Counted from the stretch's first letter, positions 33,485 through 41,232 are shown. The stretch is 43,885 nucleotides of DNA from an uncultured Sterolibacterium sp. (GCA_903832735.1 CAILCO010000092.1:1-43885), one strand, 5' to 3'. A program made the numbers and translations. Notes: generated by a model from the letters alone, not told the origin.

Positions 33485-33624
33485 ATCGTCATGACTAGGT
33501 TTGCGGCGTCAACAGGCTCAGCGCACGGGGCGCGTGCCGCCCCTGCGACAACTGTTCGATCAAGAGCATCGACTTCATCAATCGTCTGGCTGATGGTTGC
33601 GCGCGCACAGGACCGGCAACTTTT

Positions 33625-34533
33625 TCAAATCCGAACCGGAATATGGACCCCCGCTTTTACCGAACACAATTTTATGAACAAGTCGCCAATGACCGAGGTC
33701 AAGCCGACGAAAGCCAAAGACAGGGAAGTCTGCGCTACAGCAACGCCGCTTAGCAGAAAAACCGGCACGACCAGTCCCAGGAGCAGGATGCCGATATAGA
33801 CATAGCCGGCGAGGTTGCCCTTGAACAACTCATGAAACGAGCGGCGCGCGGCACCATCGCCCGATGACATCACCGCCACGGCTTCCACCCCCCACAGGGC
33901 AATGACCAGACAGGTGATCCAGATCCAGGATTGCAGCAGGCTCGCTTCGAGCCGAGGTGCCAAGGCGTACATCGGCGCCAGCAGGAACAACAAGCCAGCG
34001 CCACCGCGCAAGGCATAGGCTATGTAGAGCACCGGGTGCAGTGGCGAGTTCCAGAACGGGATTGCCTTGGACACCATATAGGCGAAGCCCATATATCCGA
34101 TCATGATGACCGCACCCACCCAGGCTATGGCTTCTCCAGTCTTGGCGATGAAGGAATCCGCTGACCAGAGAAAATCCGGGAAAACCAGAGCAGGCAGAAA
34201 TATGATCCCGCCAACCATGAAAAAGCTGATGCCCCAAAAGCCGCGGGCAACCCAGGAAGTACGGATGCAACGCATCATGCGCCAGAATCTTTCCGGTCGC
34301 CCAAGGTTGATCAGGTGGCATAGGCCGCCCCCTACCGCCAGAAAGAATGAACAGACAAGGCTGGCGGGATGGTCAAAAAGGTGGCCGAAAATCCACGCCC
34401 CGCCCGCCACGCCGACGAGAAAGTGACCGATAATCAAATACAGCCCTCTCCCTTCGGCCCATTCCCGTTGCGGCCGGTATTCACGAGTCAGATCGACCAT
34501 GAATTTCTCGTATTTCAATTGCCCGCTGGTCAT
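33625..34533 (-). CDS. NrfD/PsrC-like membrane anchor subunit
   Basis: A polytopic membrane protein of about 302 residues in the NrfD/PsrC/DmsC group, which anchors molybdopterin/Fe-S pairs and exchanges electrons with quinones. It opens YRPQREWAEGRGLYLIIGHF and shows about eight hydrophobic segments, with INLGRPERFWRMM between helices 2 and 3. I prefer the ATG at 34533 (MTSGQLKYEK), with AGAAGAGAG about 9 bases upstream; the ATG at 34575 would overlap the Fe-S gene by 23 bp. It is the third gene of a CISM operon, in the same order as phenylacetyl-CoA:acceptor oxidoreductase (PadBCD). Confidence 0.85.
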   Translation of the reverse strand: MTSGQLKYEKFMVDLTREYRPQREWAEGRGLYLIIGHFLVGVAGGAWIFGHLFDHPASLVCSFFLAVGGGLCHLINLGRPERFWRMMRCIRTSWVARGFWGISFFMVGGIIFLPALVFPDFLWSADSFIAKTGEAIAWVGAVIMIGYMGFAYMVSKAIPFWNSPLHPVLYIAYALRGGAGLLFLLAPMYALAPRLEASLLQSWIWITCLVIALWGVEAVAVMSSGDGAARRSFHELFKGNLAGYVYIGILLLGLVVPVFLLSGVAVAQTSLSLAFVGLTSVIGDLFIKLCSVKAGVHIPVRI

Positions 34534-34552
34534 GATTCGCGCTCTCTTCTGG

Positions 34553-35161
34553 TTACGCTGGTAAATAGTAGACATTGGGGCCAGTGCCCTTTTCCGGTTG
34601 CAGCGTAAATCCCCCGCGTTCCTTGATTAGTCTCGACACTTCGCTGGTCGGATCGGAGATATCGCCAATATGGCGAGCGATCGCCGGACAATTGGCGACG
34701 CAAGCGGGCTCCTTGCCCTCCATGATGCGATCGCGACAGAAATTGCATTTTCTGACCACTCCCAGCTGAGTCTTGGCATTCCAATAGGCTTCAATAATCG
34801 TCGGCCCTTTGTCGCCATAATAGTCCAGGCGTTCCGACACGAAATAGCGATTGGAGTATGGACAAGCCATCATGCAACTGCGACAGCCAACGCATTTGTC
34901 CGGATCGATATCGACAATGCCGCTATCCTCCCAGACGAAACTTGCACCGGTCGGACAGGAGGCGACGCAAGGCGCATCACTGCAATGGTTGCAGCCAACC
35001 GGCAGGGAAACCAGATTGACTGTCGGATACTCACCGATCTCCTGCTTGACCACCCGCGTGTTGAAGACTCCAGGCGGCGTGCCGTGCTCGGCCTTGCAGG
35101 CGATCTGGCAGCCATAGCAGCCGACGCAGCGCTTGAGATCGATAACCATGGCTAGTCTCAT
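34553..35161 (-). CDS. 4Fe-4S electron-transfer subunit (PsrB/DmsB-like)
   Basis: A 202-residue ferredoxin-type subunit carrying 16 cysteines for four [4Fe-4S] clusters: CVGCYGCQIACKAEH near the start, CNHCSDAPCVASCPTGA, CVGCRSCMMACPYSNRY, and CNFCRDRIMEGKEPACVANC followed by P. This matches PsrB, PhsB and DmsB, which carry electrons between the molybdenum subunit and the membrane anchor. The ATG at 35161 overlaps the stop of the molybdopterin gene (ATGA); a second ATG at 35149 is possible. No signal peptide is present, as expected for a protein facing the cytoplasm or carried by a Tat partner. Confidence 0.92.
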   Translation of the reverse strand: MRLAMVIDLKRCVGCYGCQIACKAEHGTPPGVFNTRVVKQEIGEYPTVNLVSLPVGCNHCSDAPCVASCPTGASFVWEDSGIVDIDPDKCVGCRSCMMACPYSNRYFVSERLDYYGDKGPTIIEAYWNAKTQLGVVRKCNFCRDRIMEGKEPACVANCPAIARHIGDISDPTSEVSRLIKERGGFTLQPEKGTGPNVYYLPA

Positions 35162-37776
35162 GGCGCCTCTCCGATCTTGGTGACTTTCACTTTGACGCAG
35201 AGATCGAGATTGAGGTTGACCGGGCTGGTGCGATCCCAGGTCAACTCGAGGAGGTCGTTGAAGAACACGCCTTGTCCTTTCGCCGTAGGCATACCCTTGG
35301 ACCAGTGATTGGCAAGGCCAGCGACGCCGATACCTTCGGGATGGATACATTCGGTCAGCTTGACGCAGCCCTCGATTCGCCTTCCCGTCTCCGATTCGAG
35401 CACGATCGCATCGCCACTCTTCAGCCCCAGGCGCTGTCCCGATTTGTTATTGATGGCGATGGTGTAGGAAAAAGGACTCAAGCGTGCTGCCTCGTTGAGC
35501 CAGGCGTTTTCCGTCGTATAGCTGTTGGTGTGGATGGTATCCCGGTAGTAGAAGGCGAAAAAGTCGAAGCCCGGTTGTTGGCATTCGTGCGATTTGCAGG
35601 GCAGCCAATCAGGCATCGGCTGGTAATACTCCAAGGGGATGTGCAGGCCGCGAGGCTCGGCGAGTGCTGCCACCTTCGGACCTAAATCGACCATCCACTC
35701 CCAGTAGATTGGAACTCTGACGTCGATGAAATGGCGCCAGAAGATCTCTTCCGGTTTCTTCTTCCACTTGATGAGACCGTGCTCCTTGAACCACTCGAGG
35801 CCGCGCTCCTCGCCGAAATTCGTCTTCAGTTCGGCGTCGCAGATTTCCTCATAGCTGTATTTTTTGCTGACGTCGAGACGATGGGGCGCCTGCAGTTCGA
35901 GCGTGGCATTGAAGGCCGCCAGCATATCCGGCAGGAAACCGGCCTTGTCGGCAAGCTCCAGCAATACCTGGGTAAATGGCCGTTGTTCACCGTAGGGCGG
36001 CTGGACCGGCTGGCGAATCGGCCAGCTCCACTCGCCCATGCCGGAGGGGTGGCTGAAAATTGTCGGGAAGTTGGCGCGTGAGTCCACAGACTGCAAATAG
36101 CTGCAATCGGGGAGGATGAGATCGACAAAATCGGAGGTTTCGGTGAGGAACAGGTCGAACGAGACAATGAACTTGTACTTCGACAGCGAATCCGCCATCG
36201 TGTCCTTGTTGGCGATACTCATCAACAGATTCGAGCCCCAGTTGATCAGCATCTCGGGCCGGTAGTTGATGCCAAAACGTTCCCAGGTCTGCTCCCGGTC
36301 TGGCGCATCGAGGAGCGGCGAGGTCATGCCCATCGGGAACACCGCCTGCAGTCCCAGGGTCTGCGGCAATTGCGGATCATGAATCGGATAAGGATGATGC
36401 CAGCCCATCCAGGAGCCGACCTCCATCAGACCGTCGGGCGTCTGCACTGGGGCGTAGCTGGGACGACCGGTATCCGGATGGCCGTGATTGACCGGCGGAA
36501 AGCCCATGCACGAGCCAACCACGTCGGCGGCGCCCACCAGGTGATTCAGCAGATCGACGGCGAGAAAGTTGTAGACGGAATTTCGATGCCCCTGATTGCC
36601 GCGGAAGGCGATTGCAGCGGCTGGTCGGTAAGGCAGCGTCACGCCCTCGATAACGATGGTGCTGCCGATGCGCGCCTCGGTGGCAAATTCCTTGGCCAGC
36701 CGCCGCAGATTCGCCGCCGGCACGGTGCTGATCTTCTCCGCCCACTCGGGGGAAAATTTCTTCAGATGTTCCTTGAGCAAGGCGAAGGCCGGCCGATAGC
36801 GCGTGCCGCCCACGTCGAATTCACCCTCGAGCGCCATGTCTTCTGCCTTGGCGTCGGCAAAAGTTCGCGCCGCGCCGGCTGTGCTGTCCCAGACCATGGG
36901 TTTGTCGCTGCCGTGCTCTCTCAGGTACTTGCCATCCGGCCCGATCAGATAGGGTCCGTTGGTTTTCGCCTTGAGGTAGGGAATGTCCAGCGCACCGAGT
37001 TCGTTGGCCACGACATTGCACATGGCGAGCGCCACCGCGGCATCGGTTCCGACGCGCAGGGGCACCCATTCGGTCGCCTTCGCCGAGGCGAAATTGCACA
37101 TCGGATCGAACACCACCAGCTTCATGCCGCGTGCGCGCGCATCCGCCGCCAAGCCGATGTTGGAGGTCGAACAGTGTCCGGCCGAATGCCCTTTCGACGC
37201 GCCAAAATACATCGCGTAGTTGCAATTCTCGAAATCCGGCACCACGCCCCACGACGCATGCATGATGCCACTGATGAGGTGGGCGCCATTGCCGCAATGC
37301 AGGCCACCACCGGATACAGACTGGTTCGGCGTGCCAAAACCAAAGGCGAACGCCTGCAACGGATTCTTGTTGGCGGTTACCGTGGTGGTCCTTTGAATGA
37401 CCAGCTTGCGCGGGTCCTCCTGGCGGATACGCTTGAGGTTGCCGACGATCTCTGCTATCGCCTCGTCCCAGGATATCTCCTTCCAGCCGGGATCGACGCC
37501 GATGCCCTTATTGGGATTGGTTCGCCTCAGCGGCTTGGTCAGACGATTCGGATCGTAGTGAATCATCAGTCCGCTCGCGCCCTTAGCGCACAAGCGACCC
37601 TTGCCAACCGAACTCTCGGGATTCCCCTCGATCTTGACGATGACGTCATCCACCCGATGAACCAGTATCGAGCAGGAGCCATAGCAGAATGCGCAGGATG
37701 ACGGAATCCATGAATCATCAACTGGCGGAGCTTGCGTTTTAACACTCGCTGTAGACTGGCGAACGGTCGTATTCAT
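35158..37776 (-). CDS. Molybdopterin oxidoreductase catalytic subunit
   Basis: An 872-residue member of the DMSO-reductase (CISM) superfamily. The N-terminal cluster site is complete: Cys28, Cys31, Cys35 and Cys63 (CxxCxxxC-x27-C). GTPNQSVSGGGLHCGNGAHL places Cys161 as the likely Mo or W ligand, as in PsrA/PhsA-type enzymes. The C-terminal dinucleotide-binding barrel is present (NNKSGQRLGLKSGDAIVLES). There is no twin-arginine signal, so the active site probably faces the cytoplasm, unlike most respiratory relatives but like my expectation for PadB-type phenylacetyl-CoA oxidoreductases. A cytoplasmic aromatic substrate is inferred; polysulfide, arsenic or other inorganic substrates are not excluded. 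GAGAGGA lies 5-6 bases before the ATG. Confidence 0.9.
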   Translation of the reverse strand: MNTTVRQSTASVKTQAPPVDDSWIPSSCAFCYGSCSILVHRVDDVIVKIEGNPESSVGKGRLCAKGASGLMIHYDPNRLTKPLRRTNPNKGIGVDPGWKEISWDEAIAEIVGNLKRIRQEDPRKLVIQRTTTVTANKNPLQAFAFGFGTPNQSVSGGGLHCGNGAHLISGIMHASWGVVPDFENCNYAMYFGASKGHSAGHCSTSNIGLAADARARGMKLVVFDPMCNFASAKATEWVPLRVGTDAAVALAMCNVVANELGALDIPYLKAKTNGPYLIGPDGKYLREHGSDKPMVWDSTAGAARTFADAKAEDMALEGEFDVGGTRYRPAFALLKEHLKKFSPEWAEKISTVPAANLRRLAKEFATEARIGSTIVIEGVTLPYRPAAAIAFRGNQGHRNSVYNFLAVDLLNHLVGAADVVGSCMGFPPVNHGHPDTGRPSYAPVQTPDGLMEVGSWMGWHHPYPIHDPQLPQTLGLQAVFPMGMTSPLLDAPDREQTWERFGINYRPEMLINWGSNLLMSIANKDTMADSLSKYKFIVSFDLFLTETSDFVDLILPDCSYLQSVDSRANFPTIFSHPSGMGEWSWPIRQPVQPPYGEQRPFTQVLLELADKAGFLPDMLAAFNATLELQAPHRLDVSKKYSYEEICDAELKTNFGEERGLEWFKEHGLIKWKKKPEEIFWRHFIDVRVPIYWEWMVDLGPKVAALAEPRGLHIPLEYYQPMPDWLPCKSHECQQPGFDFFAFYYRDTIHTNSYTTENAWLNEAARLSPFSYTIAINNKSGQRLGLKSGDAIVLESETGRRIEGCVKLTECIHPEGIGVAGLANHWSKGMPTAKGQGVFFNDLLELTWDRTSPVNLNLDLCVKVKVTKIGEAP

Positions 37777-38049
37777 TGTTTCCTCTCCATCTTATCTTGC
37801 CTATTCCTCACGCGCGACTGCAAAAGCGCGCGTTCCTTCTGTCAACATGAACGTTGGATATCTGGCCAACAAAGATCGGCTGTCGCAACATCATGCGGCT
37901 CATCTTTCGTGAAAACATTTCGTCGTAATCCGGGCGGCTCCGGCCTTCGGCAATGACTGGACCCGGCTAAGATCCAAGTTGCACATTCATCGTAAGTTGC
38001 TCACAATCGGCCATCGGCAAGAAGGAAGTCATGCATGGGTCATGCATAT
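37777..38049 (-). other. Long 5' leader of the molybdoenzyme operon
   Basis: If the promoter at 38077-38105 is used, the minus-strand mRNA has a leader of about 290 bases before the ATG at 37776. No gene is visible in it. It contains a 7-bp hairpin with a 10-base loop (ACGCGCG at 37810-37816 and CGCGCGT at 37827-37833), about 33 bases before the start codon. It also holds a direct repeat GTCATGCAT at 38028-38036 and 38039-38047, 11 bp apart. Confidence 0.45.
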
Positions 38050-38051
38050 AT

Positions 38052-38076
38052 TGGTGGTACCATTGTGGTAGGACCA
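38052..38076. promoter_or_regulatory. Tandem GntR-type operator 1
   Basis: Two palindromes TGGTNNNACCA: TGGTGGTACCA at 38052-38062 and TGGTAGGACCA at 38066-38076, centres 14 bp apart. This matches the TGGT-N3-ACCA half-site logic known for PdhR/FadR-type regulators. They lie just downstream of a minus-strand -10 box and 16 bp before the regulator's own start codon, so binding could repress both directions. The same pair with the same spacing recurs at 42725-42749. Confidence 0.8.
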
Positions 38077-38105
38077 ATCCTAAAAGGAACGAATGGCTAT
38101 GTCAA
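38077..38105 (-). promoter_or_regulatory. Promoter of the molybdoenzyme operon
   Basis: On the minus strand TTGACA (38105-38100), exactly 17 bases, TAGGAT (38082-38077). The -35 box is a perfect sigma-70 consensus and lies inside the first codons of the divergent GntR gene. The -10 matches 4 of 6. Transcription would start within the tandem operator that follows. Confidence 0.7.
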
Positions 38106-38875
38106 CCGCAGTTGCTAAAATTGTCGACGGGGGTGAAAAAGCGCTGATGCGCAGGATCCTTGAATTTTTCAAGGATCGCCGGTTCGAACCTGGCGAGCGA
38201 CTGCCGGGCGAACGCGTATTGGCCGAGCGCTTCGGCGTTGGGCGCAATGCATTGCGAGAGGCCTTGGCGGCACTGATCTCTTTGCGGGTCATCGAAGCTC
38301 GCCCGAACTCGGGCATCTACCTGCGGCACTTTGCCTCCGAAAGCAGCTTCGACACCCTGGTCCTGCTGTCTGAAATGGGCGAACCGCCCTCGCCCCAGGA
38401 GATTCTGGAGTCCATCGAGGTGCGCAGCCCGCTCGAACGCGAGGCTTGCAGGCTCGCCTGCAAGCGCTGCACCAGCGATGACATCGACGCCTTGCGGCAG
38501 ATCCTCGATGAAATTGATCGGGTTATTTCCGTCAAGGGCAATATCGCGGATCTCGACCAGGCCTTCCATGTCGCGCTGGTCGAGGCTACCCACAACAGCG
38601 TCCTGGTTCGCGTGCTGCATTCGTTTTACTGCCTGAGCATGGAGCGACGACGCGTATACTTTGCCAACCCGATGCGCGGCCAGGAATCTGCCAAAGCGCA
38701 CCGACAAATTGTTGCTGCCATCGAGAAACGGGATGCCGCGAAAGCGGATCGACTGATGACTAAGCACCTGGATAACGCAAGAGTTTACTGGGGAGTGGTC
38801 CTGGGCTCCAGCCTCGATGCAGCAGGCGGTAGCCAGCCGCGCAGCAAGCGGCGGCGTCCCGCAGAAGACGTTTAG
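38093..38875 (+). CDS. GntR/FadR-type regulator with FCD domain
   Basis: A 260-residue regulator. The N-terminal winged helix-turn-helix (residues about 15-80) contains FEPGERLPGERVLAERFGVG and RNALREALAALISLRVIEAR, the standard FadR-subfamily pattern. The C-terminal all-helical FCD domain has DLDQAFHVALVEATHN (metal-binding Asp and His) and AHRQIVAAIEKRDAAKADRL with a further His. FCD regulators usually bind small carboxylic acids. AAGGAA lies 6-7 bases before the ATG. Its own upstream region contains the tandem operator, so it probably controls itself, the divergent Mo-enzyme operon and, through the identical module at 42725-42778, the MoaD-like operon. Confidence 0.93.
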   Translation: MAMSTAVAKIVDGGEKALMRRILEFFKDRRFEPGERLPGERVLAERFGVGRNALREALAALISLRVIEARPNSGIYLRHFASESSFDTLVLLSEMGEPPSPQEILESIEVRSPLEREACRLACKRCTSDDIDALRQILDEIDRVISVKGNIADLDQAFHVALVEATHNSVLVRVLHSFYCLSMERRRVYFANPMRGQESAKAHRQIVAAIEKRDAAKADRLMTKHLDNARVYWGVVLGSSLDAAGGSQPRSKRRRPAEDV

Positions 38876-38925
38876 ACCGGTGCTGGCATCTTCGGACGAT
38901 CTTGAGACCACTCACACTATGGGTC

Positions 38926-38970
38926 TTTTGTCGGCACCAATTTTGTCGGCACCAATTTTGTCGGCACTAA
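38926..38970. repeat. Three tandem copies of a 15-bp repeat
   Basis: TTTTGTCGGCACCAA occurs at 38926-38940, 38941-38955 and, with one change (CACTAA), 38956-38970. The copies sit in the 102-bp gap between the convergent GntR and Bug genes. A slippage-prone minisatellite is the simplest reading; a binding-site array is less likely at the tail ends of two genes. Confidence 0.9.
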
Positions 38971-38977
38971 GCGAACG

Positions 38978-39955
38978 CTAATCGACCGCTTCGATGTTGC
39001 TCGCTTTGGCGACGGCACGCCAGCGAGCAAGATCCGCAGCGATCATATTCGCAAACTGCTCCGGCGTATTGTCCTGAGGGATCAATAGAAGCGTGCTGGC
39101 GAACTGTTCGAAATCCTTCATCCTGACTATTTGATGCACCTCCTGCTGAAGCTTTCTCACGATCGCCATTGGCGTGCCCGCCGGAGCTACTAAGCCGAAC
39201 CAACTCTGTATCTCCATTTCGGGCAGGCCCGCTTCGGCAAAGGTCGGCATGTTTGGGTACGCAGCAAGCCTTTTTGCGGAAGTTACCGCCAGAGCTCGCA
39301 CCCTGTTGCCGCTGAGGGCAGTAGCGACCGGCGGTCCGTCTGCGATGGTCATCAGAACGTTTTCCGCCATGACGGCGTTAATGGCTTCATTGGTTCCTCT
39401 ATAGGGAATAAATTCACCAGTGCTTCCAGTCGTGCTCTTGAATAGGGCGAAAGCCAGTTGGTGGATGCCCGCGGAACCGCTACAGTTCGCGGTTTCCGGT
39501 TTGGCCTTCCAGCTATCTCGCAATTCTTGTACCGTTGTTATCGGCTTTTGCGAGTTAACCAGGAGAAAAAACGGAAAGCTGACCACCGTGGAAATTGGGA
39601 TGAAATTGCTCGCCGTATAGGGCACTCTCTTATACATGACCGGATTGGTCGTAAACATCGAACTCGCCGCGAAAAGCAGGGTATAACCGTCCGGCTTTGC
39701 CCGGGCCACATACTCTGCACCGATCATTCCTGCTGCCCCTGTCTTGTTTTCAACGATGACAGGCTGGCCCAATCGTTCAGAAAGTTTCTTGCTTAGTATC
39801 CTCGCAACGACATCGTTTGCGCCTCCTGCGGCATATCCCACCATCAGGTGAATGGGACGCAACGGATAGTTTTCGCTGGCGGGTGTTTGTGCTTGCGCGG
39901 AAGCAACGCTGGCTATAACCAGACCTATGATACGAAGCGCATCCTTGAAATTCAT
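38978..39955 (-). CDS. Bug/TctC solute-binding protein 5 (duplicate of 3)
   Basis: A 325-residue periplasmic binding protein, signal peptide MNFKDALRIIGLVIASVASA. It is nearly the same protein as the one at 26043, including VENKTGAAGMIGAEYVAR and the C-terminal ARWRAVAKASNIEAVD. Differences concentrate in the ligand-facing stretches (GYAAGGANDVV for GYSPGGGSDIV; GSAGIHQLAFALF after NC), so specificity may have shifted. The start at 39955 has GAGGAG 6 bases upstream; the in-frame ATG at 39991 would spoil the signal peptide. Last gene of the MoaD-like/dehydrogenase/M24 operon. Confidence 0.93.
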   Translation of the reverse strand: MNFKDALRIIGLVIASVASAQAQTPASENYPLRPIHLMVGYAAGGANDVVARILSKKLSERLGQPVIVENKTGAAGMIGAEYVARAKPDGYTLLFAASSMFTTNPVMYKRVPYTASNFIPISTVVSFPFFLLVNSQKPITTVQELRDSWKAKPETANCSGSAGIHQLAFALFKSTTGSTGEFIPYRGTNEAINAVMAENVLMTIADGPPVATALSGNRVRALAVTSAKRLAAYPNMPTFAEAGLPEMEIQSWFGLVAPAGTPMAIVRKLQQEVHQIVRMKDFEQFASTLLLIPQDNTPEQFANMIAADLARWRAVAKASNIEAVD

Positions 39956-40017
39956 TCTGTCTCCTCTCTTTTGACATCGCACGTGATCCACGGATTCGTC
40001 GAATACCCGGCGCTTTC

Positions 40018-41232
40018 CTAGCCCAGTTCGACAATCTGCTCCGGGAATCTGTGCAGACGCTCAACGGCGCCCTTATCGTCGATCAGGTAATTGTCGGTAA
40101 TCGTGTTGAAGAAACGCTTGGTGACGTAGTTGGGATGGCAAGCGATGTTCATGTTGGCCCGGATCAGCATCGGCTCGTCGTAACGGACCAGAGGCCGCTC
40201 CACCAGGTCGTAGCCCTGGCCGTGGCAATACAGCCGCTGTTCCGGCGGTCGGTCGTTGCTGCGCATGAAGTCGTTGTGCGCGTCCCAGATTTCCTTGCAC
40301 GAAGCCCCGGGTTTGAGCATGGCCAAGGTCCGCCGGCGGGCTTCGAGGATAATCTGGAATTCGTCCTGCAATTCCTGCGGTGCCTTACCCAGCACGCAGC
40401 TGCGTCCCAGCTCGGTGTACATGCCGCCGGGACCGTTGGTCTCGACCAGCAGGGTGAACACGTCACCTTCCTGCAGCATTCTGTTTTGTACGTGCCCATT
40501 GCCCTGCCAGGCCGCCTGACCCACCGGATCGGAACCCGGGGTGGACGAACACAGGTAGATGCCGTGTTCGCCGCCGCCATCATGAATGGCGTGCTGGGCA
40601 ATGGCGGCGATCTGCGACTCTCTCATGCCCGGCTTGACGCCGGCGAAGGCCAGCTTCATAGCCTTGTCCTGGAGTATGGCCGTCTCGCGGATAAGCACGA
40701 TCTCCTCTGCGCTCTTGATCACTTTGATCTGGTCCACCAGATTCGAAGCGTCGACGAATTTTGCCTTGGACAATTTGCCATTTCTCAGGTGGTCGACCAG
40801 GGACACCGGCAGCGTGCCCAGCCCGACCAGGCCAATGGTGCCGCTGGCGTAGGGCGCCAGCGCAGTGGCGGCGAATTCTGCGTCATAGACCAGCGAGTAG
40901 GGGGCACTGGCGAAGCTGGAGGTGGTCATCAGCTGCTTCAGTCCGCGGTGCAAACCATTGCCTTCGGGCGGCATGGGCGTAGTGACGCCGATGGCGCCCT
41001 GGCCGACAAAGGACATCCGGTCGTCGCGGGGAAAAACCACGGTCACCGGGTAGCCGAACATCGCGGGAATGTCGGTGAAGTACTTCACATAGCCGCCCAT
41101 GTGGTCATTGTTGTTCTGCATCAGCAGCACATCAATTTTCTGCTCTTCCATGGCGGCGCGTATGGCCGCCCAGCGCCGCTCCAGTTCCTGATTGGAGATT
41201 GGTCTGTTGATGCGTTCCGGCAGATAGCTCAT
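40018..41232 (-). CDS. M24/creatinase-fold protein lacking metal ligands
   Basis: A 404-residue protein of the M24 (methionine aminopeptidase/Xaa-Pro peptidase/creatinase) superfamily. The N-terminal creatinase_N domain covers about residues 1-155, and the pita-bread domain follows from VIKSAEEIVLIRETAILQDK. The five metal ligands (D, D, H, E, E) are mostly replaced: VETNGPGGMYTELGR has Glu for both Asp positions, the His in CHGQGYD is kept, but NIACHPNY and the final strand lack the Glu residues. This suggests a creatinase-like, metal-free C-N hydrolase rather than a peptidase. AGGAG lies 9 bases upstream of the ATG. Substrate unknown. Confidence 0.85.
   Translation of the reverse strand: MSYLPERINRPISNQELERRWAAIRAAMEEQKIDVLLMQNNNDHMGGYVKYFTDIPAMFGYPVTVVFPRDDRMSFVGQGAIGVTTPMPPEGNGLHRGLKQLMTTSSFASAPYSLVYDAEFAATALAPYASGTIGLVGLGTLPVSLVDHLRNGKLSKAKFVDASNLVDQIKVIKSAEEIVLIRETAILQDKAMKLAFAGVKPGMRESQIAAIAQHAIHDGGGEHGIYLCSSTPGSDPVGQAAWQGNGHVQNRMLQEGDVFTLLVETNGPGGMYTELGRSCVLGKAPQELQDEFQIILEARRRTLAMLKPGASCKEIWDAHNDFMRSNDRPPEQRLYCHGQGYDLVERPLVRYDEPMLIRANMNIACHPNYVTKRFFNTITDNYLIDDKGAVERLHRFPEQIVELG

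Noticed and set aside
36370-37701. 443-codon plus-strand frame inside the molybdopterin gene, and 40051-41370 inside the M24 gene
   Set aside because: Both are antisense shadows without domain patterns or ribosome sites.
38926-38970. Tandem repeat considered as a CRISPR remnant
   Set aside because: The units are only 15 bp and directly adjacent, without spacers, and no cas gene is nearby.
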